Counted from the first letter of the stretch, positions 5,892 through 13,610 are shown. The stretch: 14,498 nt of DNA from JACMIU01 sp043763605 (GCA_043763605.1 JAYULM010000186.1:1-14498); one strand, 5' to 3'. Made by a program: numbers and translations. The notes: a model not told the origin generated them from the letters alone.

Positions 5892-7007
5892 ATGAAACGA
5901 ATCGTCCTCAAAGTCGGCACCTCTACCCTTACCCATGACACGCACGGGGGACCGGACCGCGTTTATATCAACGCACTCGCCGCCCAGATAGCCGCGCAGA
6001 TCGCCGCCGGGCGGGAGGTCGTGCTTGTCTCCTCGGGGGCGATCCGGGCGGGCGCGGCGCGGCTGAACCTTTCCGAAGCCCCGCGCTCCCTGCCGGATAA
6101 GCAGGCGGCGGCGAGTGTGGGGCAGGGTGTCCTGATGGGGTTGTACGCCGACGTTTTTCAGAATTACGGTATCGCTGTCGGGCAAGTGTTGCTGACCCGC
6201 GAGGATCTACGCGTCCGGTCGCGCTACCTCAATGCCCGCAACACGTTCGAGGCACTGTTTCGCATGGGGGCGGTGCCGATTGTGAACGAGAATGACACGG
6301 TCGCGGTGGACGAGATCCGGGTCGGCGATAACGACACGCTCGCCGCCCTCGTCGCCTCCCTTACCGATGCGGACGGCATGATCATCCTGTCCGACATCTC
6401 GGGATTGTACGACCGCAACCCCGCCGTTTTCCCGGACGCGCGACTGGTCGAGCGGGTGGAGCGGGTGGATGCGGTGACACTGGCGATGGCGGGCGGGGCG
6501 GGGACACCCGGCGGGACCGGGGGCATGCGGACCAAACTGTCGGCGGCGCGCATCTGTACCGCGTCTGGTGTCCCGATGTGGATCGCGAACGGGCGCGGCG
6601 CGAATGTCGTCGCGGATTGCTTGAACGGCGTTGCCAGTGCCGGAACCTATTTCGCGCCCTCTCCGAAACGACCGTCCGCGAAAAAACGCTGGCTCGCCTG
6701 GGGTGGCGAACCGAAGGGGACGTTGTTCGTCAACATCTGCGCGCGGCGTGTGCTGGAAGAGGAGGGGCGGTCGCTCCTGCCGGTCGGCGTAACGGGGGTT
6801 GACGGTATTTTCGCGCCCGGGGATACGGTACGCGTCATCGAGGACGTGACTGGCGAGGAGTTCGGGCGCGGCGTGGTGCGCTACGATGCGGATTCGTGCC
6901 GCAAACTCGCCGGTGTGACGACGGGTGTGATGGCTGCCGCCGCACTCCGCATGGAAACCGCGCCGTACTCCGAACTGATCCACCGGGACGAAATGGCGTT
7001 GTATTGA
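5892..7007 (+). CDS. proB: glutamate 5-kinase with C-terminal PUA domain
   Basis: Catalyses ATP-dependent phosphorylation of glutamate to gamma-glutamyl phosphate, the first committed step of proline synthesis, in the cytoplasm. The 371-residue product has an amino-acid kinase domain (1-255) and a PUA domain (about 275-355). Visible motifs are KVGTSTLT (7-14), LVSSGAIRAGAARL (45-58), the glutamate-binding VNENDTVAVDEIRVGDNDTL (131-150), ILSDISGLYDRNP (165-177) and GTGGMRTKLSAA (208-219). The linker SAKKRWLAW (262-270) before the PUA domain and the C-terminus HRDEMALY fit the family. No strong Shine-Dalgarno is visible before the ATG. The gene lies alone between two members of one long palindrome family. 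proA is not in the window. Confidence 0.96.
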   Translation: MKRIVLKVGTSTLTHDTHGGPDRVYINALAAQIAAQIAAGREVVLVSSGAIRAGAARLNLSEAPRSLPDKQAAASVGQGVLMGLYADVFQNYGIAVGQVLLTREDLRVRSRYLNARNTFEALFRMGAVPIVNENDTVAVDEIRVGDNDTLAALVASLTDADGMIILSDISGLYDRNPAVFPDARLVERVERVDAVTLAMAGGAGTPGGTGGMRTKLSAARICTASGVPMWIANGRGANVVADCLNGVASAGTYFAPSPKRPSAKKRWLAWGGEPKGTLFVNICARRVLEEEGRSLLPVGVTGVDGIFAPGDTVRVIEDVTGEEFGRGVVRYDADSCRKLAGVTTGVMAAAALRMETAPYSELIHRDEMALY

Positions 7008-7022
7008 GGGACGGCGGTTTGA

Positions 7023-7164
7023 CGGACGCTAAAGGGTTCCGGTGGAAGCCTTCGGCTGTAGACCCTTCGGGTCACTGAGGACAAGTCGTTCGCGCGTCAA
7101 CCACTCGCTACCTGACGCGAAGCGTCTACAGCCGAAGGCTTCCACCGGAACCCTTTAGCGTCCG
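7023..7164. repeat. long palindromic element, copy 2
   Basis: Arms 7023-7063 and 7124-7164 are exact reverse complements over 41 bp. Pairing continues inward with two mismatches to 7073 and 7114. The 40-nt loop (7074-7113) contains TCGTTCGCGCG followed by CAACC, which is also present in the loop of copy 3 (13467-13610). The element lies 15 bp after the proB stop and 34 bp before the rqcH start. Conservation of both arm and loop marks a mobile or amplified element rather than an ordinary terminator. Confidence 0.9.
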
Positions 7165-7198
7165 ATTCCCCGATTCACCCGCCGCAAGGAAAAAACAG

Positions 7199-8926
7199 AT
7201 GTCAACCGAACTGATCCCCTTCGACACTTTCACGCTCGCCGCCGTCGCCGCCGAACTGACCCGGACACTGGAAGGGGCGCGTATTCAGAAACTGCGCCAG
7301 ACATCACCCGTCGAATTCGGCGTCGCACTGTATGGCGCGGTGGGCGGGGCGACCCATCTGCTTGTTTCCGCTGACCCGCGCCTGTTCCGCGTCCACCTGA
7401 CACAGATGCGGCGCGAACCACTCCCAAACGCACCAGGGTTCCTGCAAGTTGCGCGAAAGTGGCTCGACGGCGCGTACTTCGTCGCGGCCACGTTACCGAC
7501 CTGGGATCGCGTCCTGCGGCTCTCCTTTCAGACTCCGGAAAGGGAAGCCGTACACCTCGTTTGTGAACTGATGGGGCGGAACGCGAATGTGGTTCTCACC
7601 ACGGGGGAAGGCGGCGCGGAAATCGTGCGCGGTGTGCTCCGAAACCCGACGGGGGGCGAGCGTGTTCTGCGTCCGAACGTGCCCTATACAGTTCCGCCCG
7701 GCACCGGCGATAAGCCCGATCCGCGCACCGCTAACGGGGCAGATTTTCCCGAGGAGCCGGACGCTGTCGCCCGTTTCCTGTCGGCGGCCTATTCGGGCAT
7801 CTCCCGTTTCGCAGCGACCGAAGTCGTCGCCCGCGCCGCCTTTGACGGGAAGGGGTACGCCGCCGCGCTCGCGTCGCTCCTTGCCGACTCCGACGCGAAT
7901 CGCTTCGATCCGCACCAGATCGGCGACGCCGAAGGCAACACCGTCGGTGTCTGGGCGTTCGTGCCGCGTTCGGTTCCATCCGGCTTGCGTTTTCAGCGCG
8001 AAAGTATCTCGGTCGCACTGGACACCTTTTATTCCGCGTTGGGGGAGCGCACCAGCGGTGTCGGAGAGCGAACCGCCCTCGCCAAAGCCGTCGAAAAGGA
8101 GAGCGCCTATCGCACCCGCGAACTCTCCGCGCAACGAAAAACGCTCGCCGAAGCAGACCGCGCCGACGAGTTCGAGCGGTGGGGGAATCTGATACTGGCA
8201 TCGCCGAACGATGTACCCGGTGGCGGCGCGGATGCGGTGACGTTGCCGGATCTGTATGCCGAAACAGAGGGGCAGACGGTGACGATCCCGCTCGACCCGA
8301 AACGTTCCGCCCGCGAGAATGCTGACGCGCTGTTCGCCCGCGCCCGAAAAAGCCGCGACGCCGCCGAATATGCGGACGGGCAGGTCGCCGATCTGGAGGA
8401 TGAGTTGGAACGACTCGCCGCGCTGTCCGTTCGGCTTTCCGCAATAGCATCGGACGACGATTTACCCGCGCTACGCGACGAATTGGAAGAGATCGTCGGC
8501 GAGGAGCGGGTCGGCGGGGGGAGCAAGCCGCGCGAGAAGAAGCCCGCGCCGAAGCCGTTCGACGGTCACAAGGTGCGCACCTATGACGTGGACGGCTACA
8601 CGTTCTATGTCGGGGAGACGGCGGACGCGAACGACCATCTGTTGACTCGCGTCGCCGCCCCGACAGACATCTGGATGCACGTCCGCGCCGGGACCGGGGC
8701 ACACGGCGTACTACGCACGAACAAGGAACCGGGACGGATTCCTGACCAAGTGATCCGCAAAGCCGCCGCGATTGTCGCCGCGAAATCCCAGAGCGTCAAG
8801 CACAGTAGCGTTGTCGCAGTGGACATTACCGAACGCCGGTACGTGCGCAAGCCGCGCGGCGCGAAGGCGGGGTTGGCGCAGTACAGCCAGGCACGGACGG
8901 TGGATGTGACTCCGAAACTTCCTTAA
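7199..8926 (+). CDS. rqcH: NFACT/RqcH-family ribosome quality-control protein
   Basis: Bacterial RqcH binds stalled 50S-peptidyl-tRNA complexes and recruits alanyl-tRNA to add C-terminal alanine tails that mark nascent chains for degradation. Some members were earlier called fibronectin-binding proteins (FbpA). The 575-residue product has NFACT-N with the conserved Asp-Arg pair (D103-R104 in TWDRVLRL) and CELMGRNANVVL (122-133). A charged helical middle (about 290-445) follows, then NFACT-R from about 460, with HKVRTYDVDGYTFYVGET, NDHLLTRVAAPTDIWMHVRA and VRKPRGAKAGLAQYS. AAGGA (7186-7190) lies 8 nt before the ATG. The coding strand is very GC-rich, unlike the convergent neighbour. Its TAA (8924-8926) overlaps the neighbour's stop codon. 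Confidence 0.93.
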   Translation: MSTELIPFDTFTLAAVAAELTRTLEGARIQKLRQTSPVEFGVALYGAVGGATHLLVSADPRLFRVHLTQMRREPLPNAPGFLQVARKWLDGAYFVAATLPTWDRVLRLSFQTPEREAVHLVCELMGRNANVVLTTGEGGAEIVRGVLRNPTGGERVLRPNVPYTVPPGTGDKPDPRTANGADFPEEPDAVARFLSAAYSGISRFAATEVVARAAFDGKGYAAALASLLADSDANRFDPHQIGDAEGNTVGVWAFVPRSVPSGLRFQRESISVALDTFYSALGERTSGVGERTALAKAVEKESAYRTRELSAQRKTLAEADRADEFERWGNLILASPNDVPGGGADAVTLPDLYAETEGQTVTIPLDPKRSARENADALFARARKSRDAAEYADGQVADLEDELERLAALSVRLSAIASDDDLPALRDELEEIVGEERVGGGSKPREKKPAPKPFDGHKVRTYDVDGYTFYVGETADANDHLLTRVAAPTDIWMHVRAGTGAHGVLRTNKEPGRIPDQVIRKAAAIVAAKSQSVKHSSVVAVDITERRYVRKPRGAKAGLAQYSQARTVDVTPKLP

Positions 8927-10164
8927 TCGGCAACCTTACGTTTTGCAAGAATACTCATCCAGGCGAGTGTCGGTTGCTCTACCAGCCGGTACATGACATA
9001 GGACACGAGCAAAATCACCGGTAATGCGGTAAACGCATTCACTACGGCAAGCGTGGAAAAATCAGCGATGTACCGTTTCCAATCGAAAATCTTCCACACA
9101 ACTGCTTGTATGCCGACGTGATAAAGATAGATGCTGTACGAGATCTGTCCGACCCACGCAAGTGCGGGAATATGCAAGAGCCTGTCTGTTCGTTCCGGGG
9201 CAAGGACATGAGCGAGAAGGACACACGCAAATCCCGCCGCGACAAGAATCGGGAAAAACATTGCGGTGCCAAGTTCCGTGACGGTCATCCAATCGTAGCC
9301 GCCTCGAATCGTAAGCCATAGATTCGCAGACACGATGAGGAACAGTCCGGACCCGATCAGCCGGTACGAGGAAACGCGCCGCAGAACATGACTCTCGGGA
9401 AGGTGTTTCAAAAATGCGACAAGCATCCCCATTACAAACAGGTCGAGAAATGCCAGAAAACTCTTGAATTTGATCGATTCGTTCGGGCTGGAGCCGCCGC
9501 CGCCATGAAGATAAAACTCGAAAGCGCGAGTGCCGATCCCCACAAAAAGCAGAAGCAATAAGCCAGCGAGGACGCTGGACGAACGCGGCAAGTTAGATCT
9601 GGTCACAAAATGGGCGAGAATCGCCATGAAAATAGGCAGGAACAGATAGAACTGTACCTCGATAGCGAGAGTCCAGAAGACCGGATTGATGCTGAAGAAT
9701 TCCTGGTCTGACCCGTAGTTGAATACTAAAAACAAATGCGAGACGATGTTATCCGCGCTGGGAACTTTTGATCCTGTTACCATGCGGAGGAGGATGAATA
9801 AACCGAGTGCGATCAGGTAAGGCGGTAATACCCGGATGATTCTACGCGAATAGAACAGGCGGATGCTCGGCAGGGATGTCCCGGAAAGGAGGGCTTTACA
9901 ATAAGGAACCGCCAGGAGATAGCCGCTCAACACGAAGAATAAATGGACACCACAAACGCCCCAGATAACGTACGGAAAAATGCCTATGTTTACCGCCGAG
10001 TGATAAAAGACTACCATTAAGCACGCGATAGCGCGCAGAACATCGAGAAACAGTATACGTTTCACCGTTTCGCCTGCCGTCGCGTTTTTCGCGGGTGGGG
10101 AAGTCATCGATTCGACGGGATCGTGTGGTCGTGGATTATCTGTGGCAATTTTCTGGTCAGGCAT
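8923..10164 (-). CDS. acyltransferase 3-family integral membrane protein
   Basis: A 413-residue multi-pass membrane protein with about ten hydrophobic segments. The family O-acylates sugars, exopolysaccharides, lipids or peptidoglycan at the membrane. Diagnostic positions are D41 and R44 in FLDVLRAIACLMVVFYHS with H55 as the likely catalytic base, GVHLFFVLSGYLL (72-84), FYSRRIIRVLPPY (104-116) and FWTLAIEVQFYLFLP (163-177) with E169. The first 33 residues are polar and probably cytoplasmic; M20 is an alternative start. No Shine-Dalgarno is seen before the ATG. G+C is about 50% in a sampled 60-bp line, against 68% in one from the adjacent rqcH, a hint of foreign origin. The substrate is unknown. 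It follows the BON-like gene by 41 bp on the same strand. Confidence 0.9.
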   Translation of the reverse strand: MPDQKIATDNPRPHDPVESMTSPPAKNATAGETVKRILFLDVLRAIACLMVVFYHSAVNIGIFPYVIWGVCGVHLFFVLSGYLLAVPYCKALLSGTSLPSIRLFYSRRIIRVLPPYLIALGLFILLRMVTGSKVPSADNIVSHLFLVFNYGSDQEFFSINPVFWTLAIEVQFYLFLPIFMAILAHFVTRSNLPRSSSVLAGLLLLLFVGIGTRAFEFYLHGGGGSSPNESIKFKSFLAFLDLFVMGMLVAFLKHLPESHVLRRVSSYRLIGSGLFLIVSANLWLTIRGGYDWMTVTELGTAMFFPILVAAGFACVLLAHVLAPERTDRLLHIPALAWVGQISYSIYLYHVGIQAVVWKIFDWKRYIADFSTLAVVNAFTALPVILLVSYVMYRLVEQPTLAWMSILAKRKVAD

Positions 10165-10205
10165 TTGGTTGGAACTAAATGGAGTTTGAAACGGTGTCGG
10201 CGGCG

Positions 10206-10487
10206 TTACTTTTTCGCCGCCGCTTTCTTCGCCTTGTCAGTCGAACTTTCGTACGGTGTTTCCCACTCGAAAATCACGTCGCGGATGTGCGAGTTCGTGC
10301 GGAGCGATTTTTGCACCGAGTCCATCTCGGCGTCGAAGTCCCCGAGCCGACCGGGAAGCGGCTTCACGCGACCGTTCAAGTGAACCAATCCGTTCATGCA
10401 CGACACCTGTACCTCTGCAATATCGAGCGCGCGGCGGCTCAATTCTTTCCGCACGGCGCGCGCGAGATCCTTGTCCCCTGACTGCAT
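10206..10487 (-). CDS. small BON-domain-like protein
   Basis: A 93-residue protein with a BON-like alpha-beta fold pattern: an N-terminal amphipathic helix (LARAVRKELSRRAL), a strand-turn-strand with the typical glycine (VSCMNGLVHLNGRVKPL, 28-44), a second helix (FDAEMDSVQKSLRTN) and a last strand (IRDVIFEWE). The tail (about 79-93) is rich in Lys and Ala. There is no signal peptide, whereas many BON proteins are periplasmic, so this one probably acts in the cytoplasm. AAAGGAAAAG upstream is a plausible ribosome binding site. A frameshifted copy of its C-terminus lies 110 bp upstream. The domain call is by pattern and could be wrong; the open frame itself looks real. Confidence 0.6.
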   Translation of the reverse strand: MQSGDKDLARAVRKELSRRALDIAEVQVSCMNGLVHLNGRVKPLPGRLGDFDAEMDSVQKSLRTNSHIRDVIFEWETPYESSTDKAKKAAAKK

Positions 10488-10597
10488 TTTTTACTTTTCC
10501 TTTGCGCCCTCTAAAACGAGGCGCGGACCAAAACGTATCGCTCGAACACCGGCAGGAGCGACAGGTCGTGAATCCGGTTGTTAGTGGGTCCACTATA

Positions 10598-10668
10598 TCA
10601 TTTATCGCGCAGTGCCTTTTTCTTCTTGTCTTCCGTGCTTTGGTACGGTGTTTCCACTCGAAAGGCAC
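10598..10668 (-). pseudogene. relic of a second copy of the BON-like gene's C-terminus
   Basis: Read on the minus strand with one missing base after VPFEW, the segment encodes TPYQSTEDKKKKALRDK and a stop. The intact gene encodes VIFEW, then ETPYESSTDKAKKAAAKK and a stop. The 71-bp length equals 24 codons less one base. At DNA level GTACGGTGTTTCC and ACTCGAAA are shared with 10251-10274. Further upstream the similarity fades and a stop interrupts the frame. This is a tandem-duplication remnant in an otherwise gene-free 305-bp stretch (10488-10792). Confidence 0.6.
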
Positions 10669-10730
10669 CACGGAAACGAGTCACCAATCATAAAAAACGC
10701 TGTGCGGTCATTCCATTCTCCGCGCCCATA

Positions 10731-10780
10731 AATTACTGCGGCGGCGACGGGATTTCCTCCTGTCGCCGCCGCCCGTAATT
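10731..10780. terminator. strong hairpin after the phosphatase gene
   Basis: GCGGCGGCGAC (10738-10748) pairs perfectly with GTCGCCGCCGC (10762-10772). Outer AATTAC/GTAATT arms (10731-10736, 10775-10780) and an inner GGA/TCC lengthen the stem. It follows the minus-strand phosphatase stop by 12 bp. For plus-strand transcripts a run of seven T (10788-10794) follows, so it may work in both directions. Confidence 0.7.
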
Positions 10781-10792
10781 CGGCGGATTTTT

Positions 10793-12667
10793 TTATACCG
10801 GAATCGCGCCCGGCGCACCGTCCACCGTCTGGAAGGAACGGAGCAGGGTCGCCGTCGCGTTCGGATCTATCACCTGCCCGTTCGCGTTGACCGGTAGTCC
10901 CATGAAGTCGGCGCGGAACGTGGACGGGGTTGCGCCTATCGGTGCCGTAACGGTACAGACGACATAGCCCCGGTTGGTGCCGTTGAAGTATTTCGTCCAG
11001 GATTGTTGCCGCTCCGGAGGGTTAAACGCGGGGTTCAACCCGGCTGCTACCAGCGGAATGAATCCGATGGGGAAGTCTGCCGAAATCGAGGAGCAAACGA
11101 ACTCGGTCGCTTGCGTGTTCGCCGGGTTCTGCCACTCCGCGATCCGGGCGGCGTCGTTCGTCTCCGGCGTGGTGGAAAGGCGGACATCGTGTACCCACGC
11201 GGAGTGAATATCACCCGTAAGGATCACGACATTCGGCTCCGTCTGACCGGCGTTCTGTCGTGCGCCCCGCAAGTCACGGATGGTCGTGAGCAGATTCTGA
11301 CGCTCTTCGTCGTAGCCGTCCCACTGGTCCATATTGAAGATGTCCGGGTTCGCCCCGCCGAGATCGGGAATGGGCTGTCGCAGATTGTTGAAGTTCGACC
11401 GCCCCATCATCACCTGCTGACCGAGTGCGTTCCAGCGCGTTGTGGAAGTGTTTAAGCCGCTCGTCAGCCAGTTGCGTTGATCATTACCCAAAAGGGAACC
11501 CGCCGCATTATCCGGTATAGTCGAACGGAAATCGAATCCGACACCGAGAGCGAAGTCTACCTGGTTGCCGACTTCGACCGGCTGTTCCGTTCGGAACTGC
11601 CGGGTGTCAAGCATGTGAAGTGTGAGCAGGTTGCCGAACGCGAAACGACGGTACAGATTCGCGTCCTGCCAGCGCGGGGCACCACCCCCGTCCAGCACGA
11701 CGAAACTACGCCGTACGGGCATGTGTTCGTACCACGCCTGATAAGCGGCGGCGCGCTCTAAAAGGAGTTGCGCCGGGGTTTGGAAATAGTCGGCACGGTT
11801 CGCCGGAGGATTCGGCAGGAAGTTGCGTAACGCGGTATCCCCGATCTCGTCGAGCTCATCCGCGTAGTTGTTTTCGGTTTCGTGGTCGTCCCAGACAGCG
11901 ATCATCGGGTGTTGCGCGTGCAGTTCCTGCAGGTTCGGGTCCTGCTTGTACTGCGCGTGGCGGTTTCGATAATCGGTCAGCGAAAAGAGTTGCTGGCGTC
12001 CTGCCGGGTTGACGTTCGCCTGATAGTCCGTGGTGGTATGCTGGCGGTTGCCGACGGCACCAGGGTTCGGGTCATATTCATAGATATAGTCGCCTAAATG
12101 CACCCAGAAGTCGATGTTTTCCCGCGCGATGTTTCGGTATCCCGCGAAAAAGCCGTTCTGGTAGTCGGAGCAGGAGCAGAACGCGAATTTGACCGTGCTG
12201 ACGTTCGCGCCCGCCGCCGGGGCGGTCTTGGTGCGCCCGACACGCGACGTGTAATTGTCCACGATGAACCGGTAGTAATACGTCGCCGACGATTGCAGAC
12301 CGCGCAGTTCGACGTGGACCGAATGGCCTTCCTGCGGCAGGGCGAGCACGGAGCCTTGCTGGACGATGGTGGCAAAGGTCGGGGTCGTCGATACCTGCCA
12401 GCGCACCCCGCGCGAGCGGGTCGAGTTCCACGGTCCGTTTTGCGGGTTCGGAGCGAGGCGCGTCCAGAGCACCACGCCGTCCGGGGTCGGGTCGCCGGAC
12501 GCGACGCCGAGCGTGAACGGGTTTCCGGGGAGTTTCGCGGACGTGTTCTGTGCCAACGCGGCTTGCTCGCCCGCGAGAAGGAGCGCGGTGGTCATGCCCG
12601 CCGCGCTGAAAAACTGTCGGCGCGAAACGGGGTCGCGCAGGACGGCTTGCAAAGTGTTCTTGTTCAT
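10793..12667 (-). CDS. phoD: PhoD-type alkaline phosphatase/phosphodiesterase, Tat-exported
   Basis: A 624-residue exported metallophosphoesterase that releases phosphate from organic esters outside the cytoplasm. Members use Fe and Ca ions. The N-terminus carries a twin-arginine signal (SRRQFFSAAG, 15-24), a hydrophobic stretch and a likely cleavage after ALA (37-39). An Ig-like PhoD N-domain begins FTLGVASGDPTPDGVVLWTR (51-70). The catalytic domain shows FAFCSCSDYQNG (151-162), HLGDYIYEY (180-188), VWDDHETENNYAD (248-260) and ILTGDIHSAW (472-481), with C154, D183, D250, H252 and H478 as candidate metal ligands. It starts 5 bp after the PEP-CTERM gene; the intervening CTCCT offers no Shine-Dalgarno, so translational coupling is likely. 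Control is probably through the phased repeats upstream of the operon. Confidence 0.93.
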   Translation of the reverse strand: MNKNTLQAVLRDPVSRRQFFSAAGMTTALLLAGEQAALAQNTSAKLPGNPFTLGVASGDPTPDGVVLWTRLAPNPQNGPWNSTRSRGVRWQVSTTPTFATIVQQGSVLALPQEGHSVHVELRGLQSSATYYYRFIVDNYTSRVGRTKTAPAAGANVSTVKFAFCSCSDYQNGFFAGYRNIARENIDFWVHLGDYIYEYDPNPGAVGNRQHTTTDYQANVNPAGRQQLFSLTDYRNRHAQYKQDPNLQELHAQHPMIAVWDDHETENNYADELDEIGDTALRNFLPNPPANRADYFQTPAQLLLERAAAYQAWYEHMPVRRSFVVLDGGGAPRWQDANLYRRFAFGNLLTLHMLDTRQFRTEQPVEVGNQVDFALGVGFDFRSTIPDNAAGSLLGNDQRNWLTSGLNTSTTRWNALGQQVMMGRSNFNNLRQPIPDLGGANPDIFNMDQWDGYDEERQNLLTTIRDLRGARQNAGQTEPNVVILTGDIHSAWVHDVRLSTTPETNDAARIAEWQNPANTQATEFVCSSISADFPIGFIPLVAAGLNPAFNPPERQQSWTKYFNGTNRGYVVCTVTAPIGATPSTFRADFMGLPVNANGQVIDPNATATLLRSFQTVDGAPGAIPV

Positions 12668-12672
12668 AGGAG

Positions 12673-13317
12673 TCAGTTACCTTTCACCGAGTTGCTGCGT
12701 CGCGCGGCGACCCCGACGAGAGCGATCAGACCGGGCAGGACGAGCAGGGCGGACGGTGCTTCGGGAACCGCGACCGTCACGACGCTGACGCCGAACTGCC
12801 CGTTGCGTACATTGCCGTCGAAATCGTTGAACGCGCCGCCGGGACCGGGGAACGCGGGATTCGTGAAGTTGAAGTTGTCCACGCCGTCATACAGGAAACC
12901 CTGTGCTCGGTTGTCGGGACCGTTCGCGAGGTTATCGTACTGTGTGAGGGCGAGCATGTAGTTGCCGGACGGCACGATGACGGTCAATACATCGTCGTAC
13001 AAGCCTGCGTCGAAATCCTCGCTGTCGCTATAGGCGAGAAGGGCATCCGTCGCCGCGTCGCCGGTGTCGGTGAATAGGGCAAGCGTCGGGTCGAATCCGC
13101 CGAGTTCCCCATAACCGAAGGTGGAAATGTTCAGTTCCGCGAAGGGGTCGGTCACGGTAAACGACAACAGGCGCACGTCGTTATCGTTCACGAACGGACT
13201 GAGACCCGGATCGGCACTGGTGAATGTGAATACCGCCGCCTGCGCGGGCGCGAGGCCGGTCAGCGCGAGGAGCGCGGCTATCGCTACGGCGGGAAATATG
13301 GGCTTGAGAAGACGCAT
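12673..13317 (-). CDS. PEP-CTERM (exosortase-sorted) surface protein
   Basis: A 214-residue exported protein. The signal peptide spans residues 1-27 (a basic start, a hydrophobic core, cleavage near AQA). The body is low in cysteine and rich in Asp, Gly and Phe, with beta-sandwich-like patches such as YMLALTQYDN, resembling small PEP-CTERM proteins of the DVUA0089 type. The C-terminus is a sorting signal: VPEAPS (184-189), a hydrophobic helix (190-205) and R206-R207. The family is recognised by exosortase and displayed or released at the cell surface, often with exopolysaccharide. No exosortase gene lies in the window. It is the first gene of the operon with phoD. AAAGG lies upstream of the ATG at a long spacing of about 10 nt. 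Its own function is unknown. Confidence 0.88.
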   Translation of the reverse strand: MRLLKPIFPAVAIAALLALTGLAPAQAAVFTFTSADPGLSPFVNDNDVRLLSFTVTDPFAELNISTFGYGELGGFDPTLALFTDTGDAATDALLAYSDSEDFDAGLYDDVLTVIVPSGNYMLALTQYDNLANGPDNRAQGFLYDGVDNFNFTNPAFPGPGGAFNDFDGNVRNGQFGVSVVTVAVPEAPSALLVLPGLIALVGVAARRSNSVKGN

Positions 13318-13351
13318 AGGAAAAAACCTTTCAACCGGATGGGTTGCGGCA

Positions 13352-13428
13352 AGTATGCGGGTTCAATGATAAGGGAGCGTTAAGAGAACGTTAAGCTAAG
13401 GTTAAGCGGAGATGAAGTTTAGATTAAG
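13352..13428 (-). promoter_or_regulatory. extended Pho-box-like array and -10 element upstream of the PEP-CTERM/phoD operon
   Basis: Six direct repeats lie on an exact 11-bp pitch. On the minus strand, in transcription order, they are CTTAAT (13428-13423), CTTCAT (13417-13412), CTTAAC (13406-13401), CTTAAC (13395-13390), CTTAAC (13384-13379) and CTTATC (13373-13368). Ten nt further is CATACT (13357-13352), a plausible -10 element. PhoB/PhoP response regulators bind direct repeats with this 11-bp pitch in place of a -35 box (for example CTGTCAT repeats in Escherichia coli and TTAACA-like repeats in Bacillus). The downstream phoD gene fits phosphate-starvation control. The repeats are seen; binding by PhoB/PhoP is inferred. 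Confidence 0.7.
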
Positions 13429-13466
13429 GAACGGGCACAAGGACTGAGAATCGTCTGACTGGACCA

Positions 13467-13610
13467 CGGACGCTGAAGGGTTCCGGTGGAAGCGTGGACG
13501 CGCTGTAGACGCTTCGCGTCGCCGGGGGCGGTTCGTTCGCGCGGCAACCGAAGGATTCCCTGACGCGAAGCGTCTACAGCACAGAGTGCTTCCACCGGAA
13601 CCCTTCAGCG
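13467..13610. repeat. long palindromic element, copy 3
   Basis: Outer arms 13471-13493 and 13588-13610 are perfect 23-bp inverted repeats. Inner arms 13502-13520 and 13562-13580 are perfect over 19 bp, and short unpaired stretches separate the two. The 41-nt loop contains TTCGTTCGCGCG followed by CAACC, matching the loop of copy 2 (7023-7164). The outer arm matches copy 2 with one difference over CGGACGCT(A/G)AAGGG and onward. It lies upstream of the Pho-box-like array and abuts the IS left end. Confidence 0.9.
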
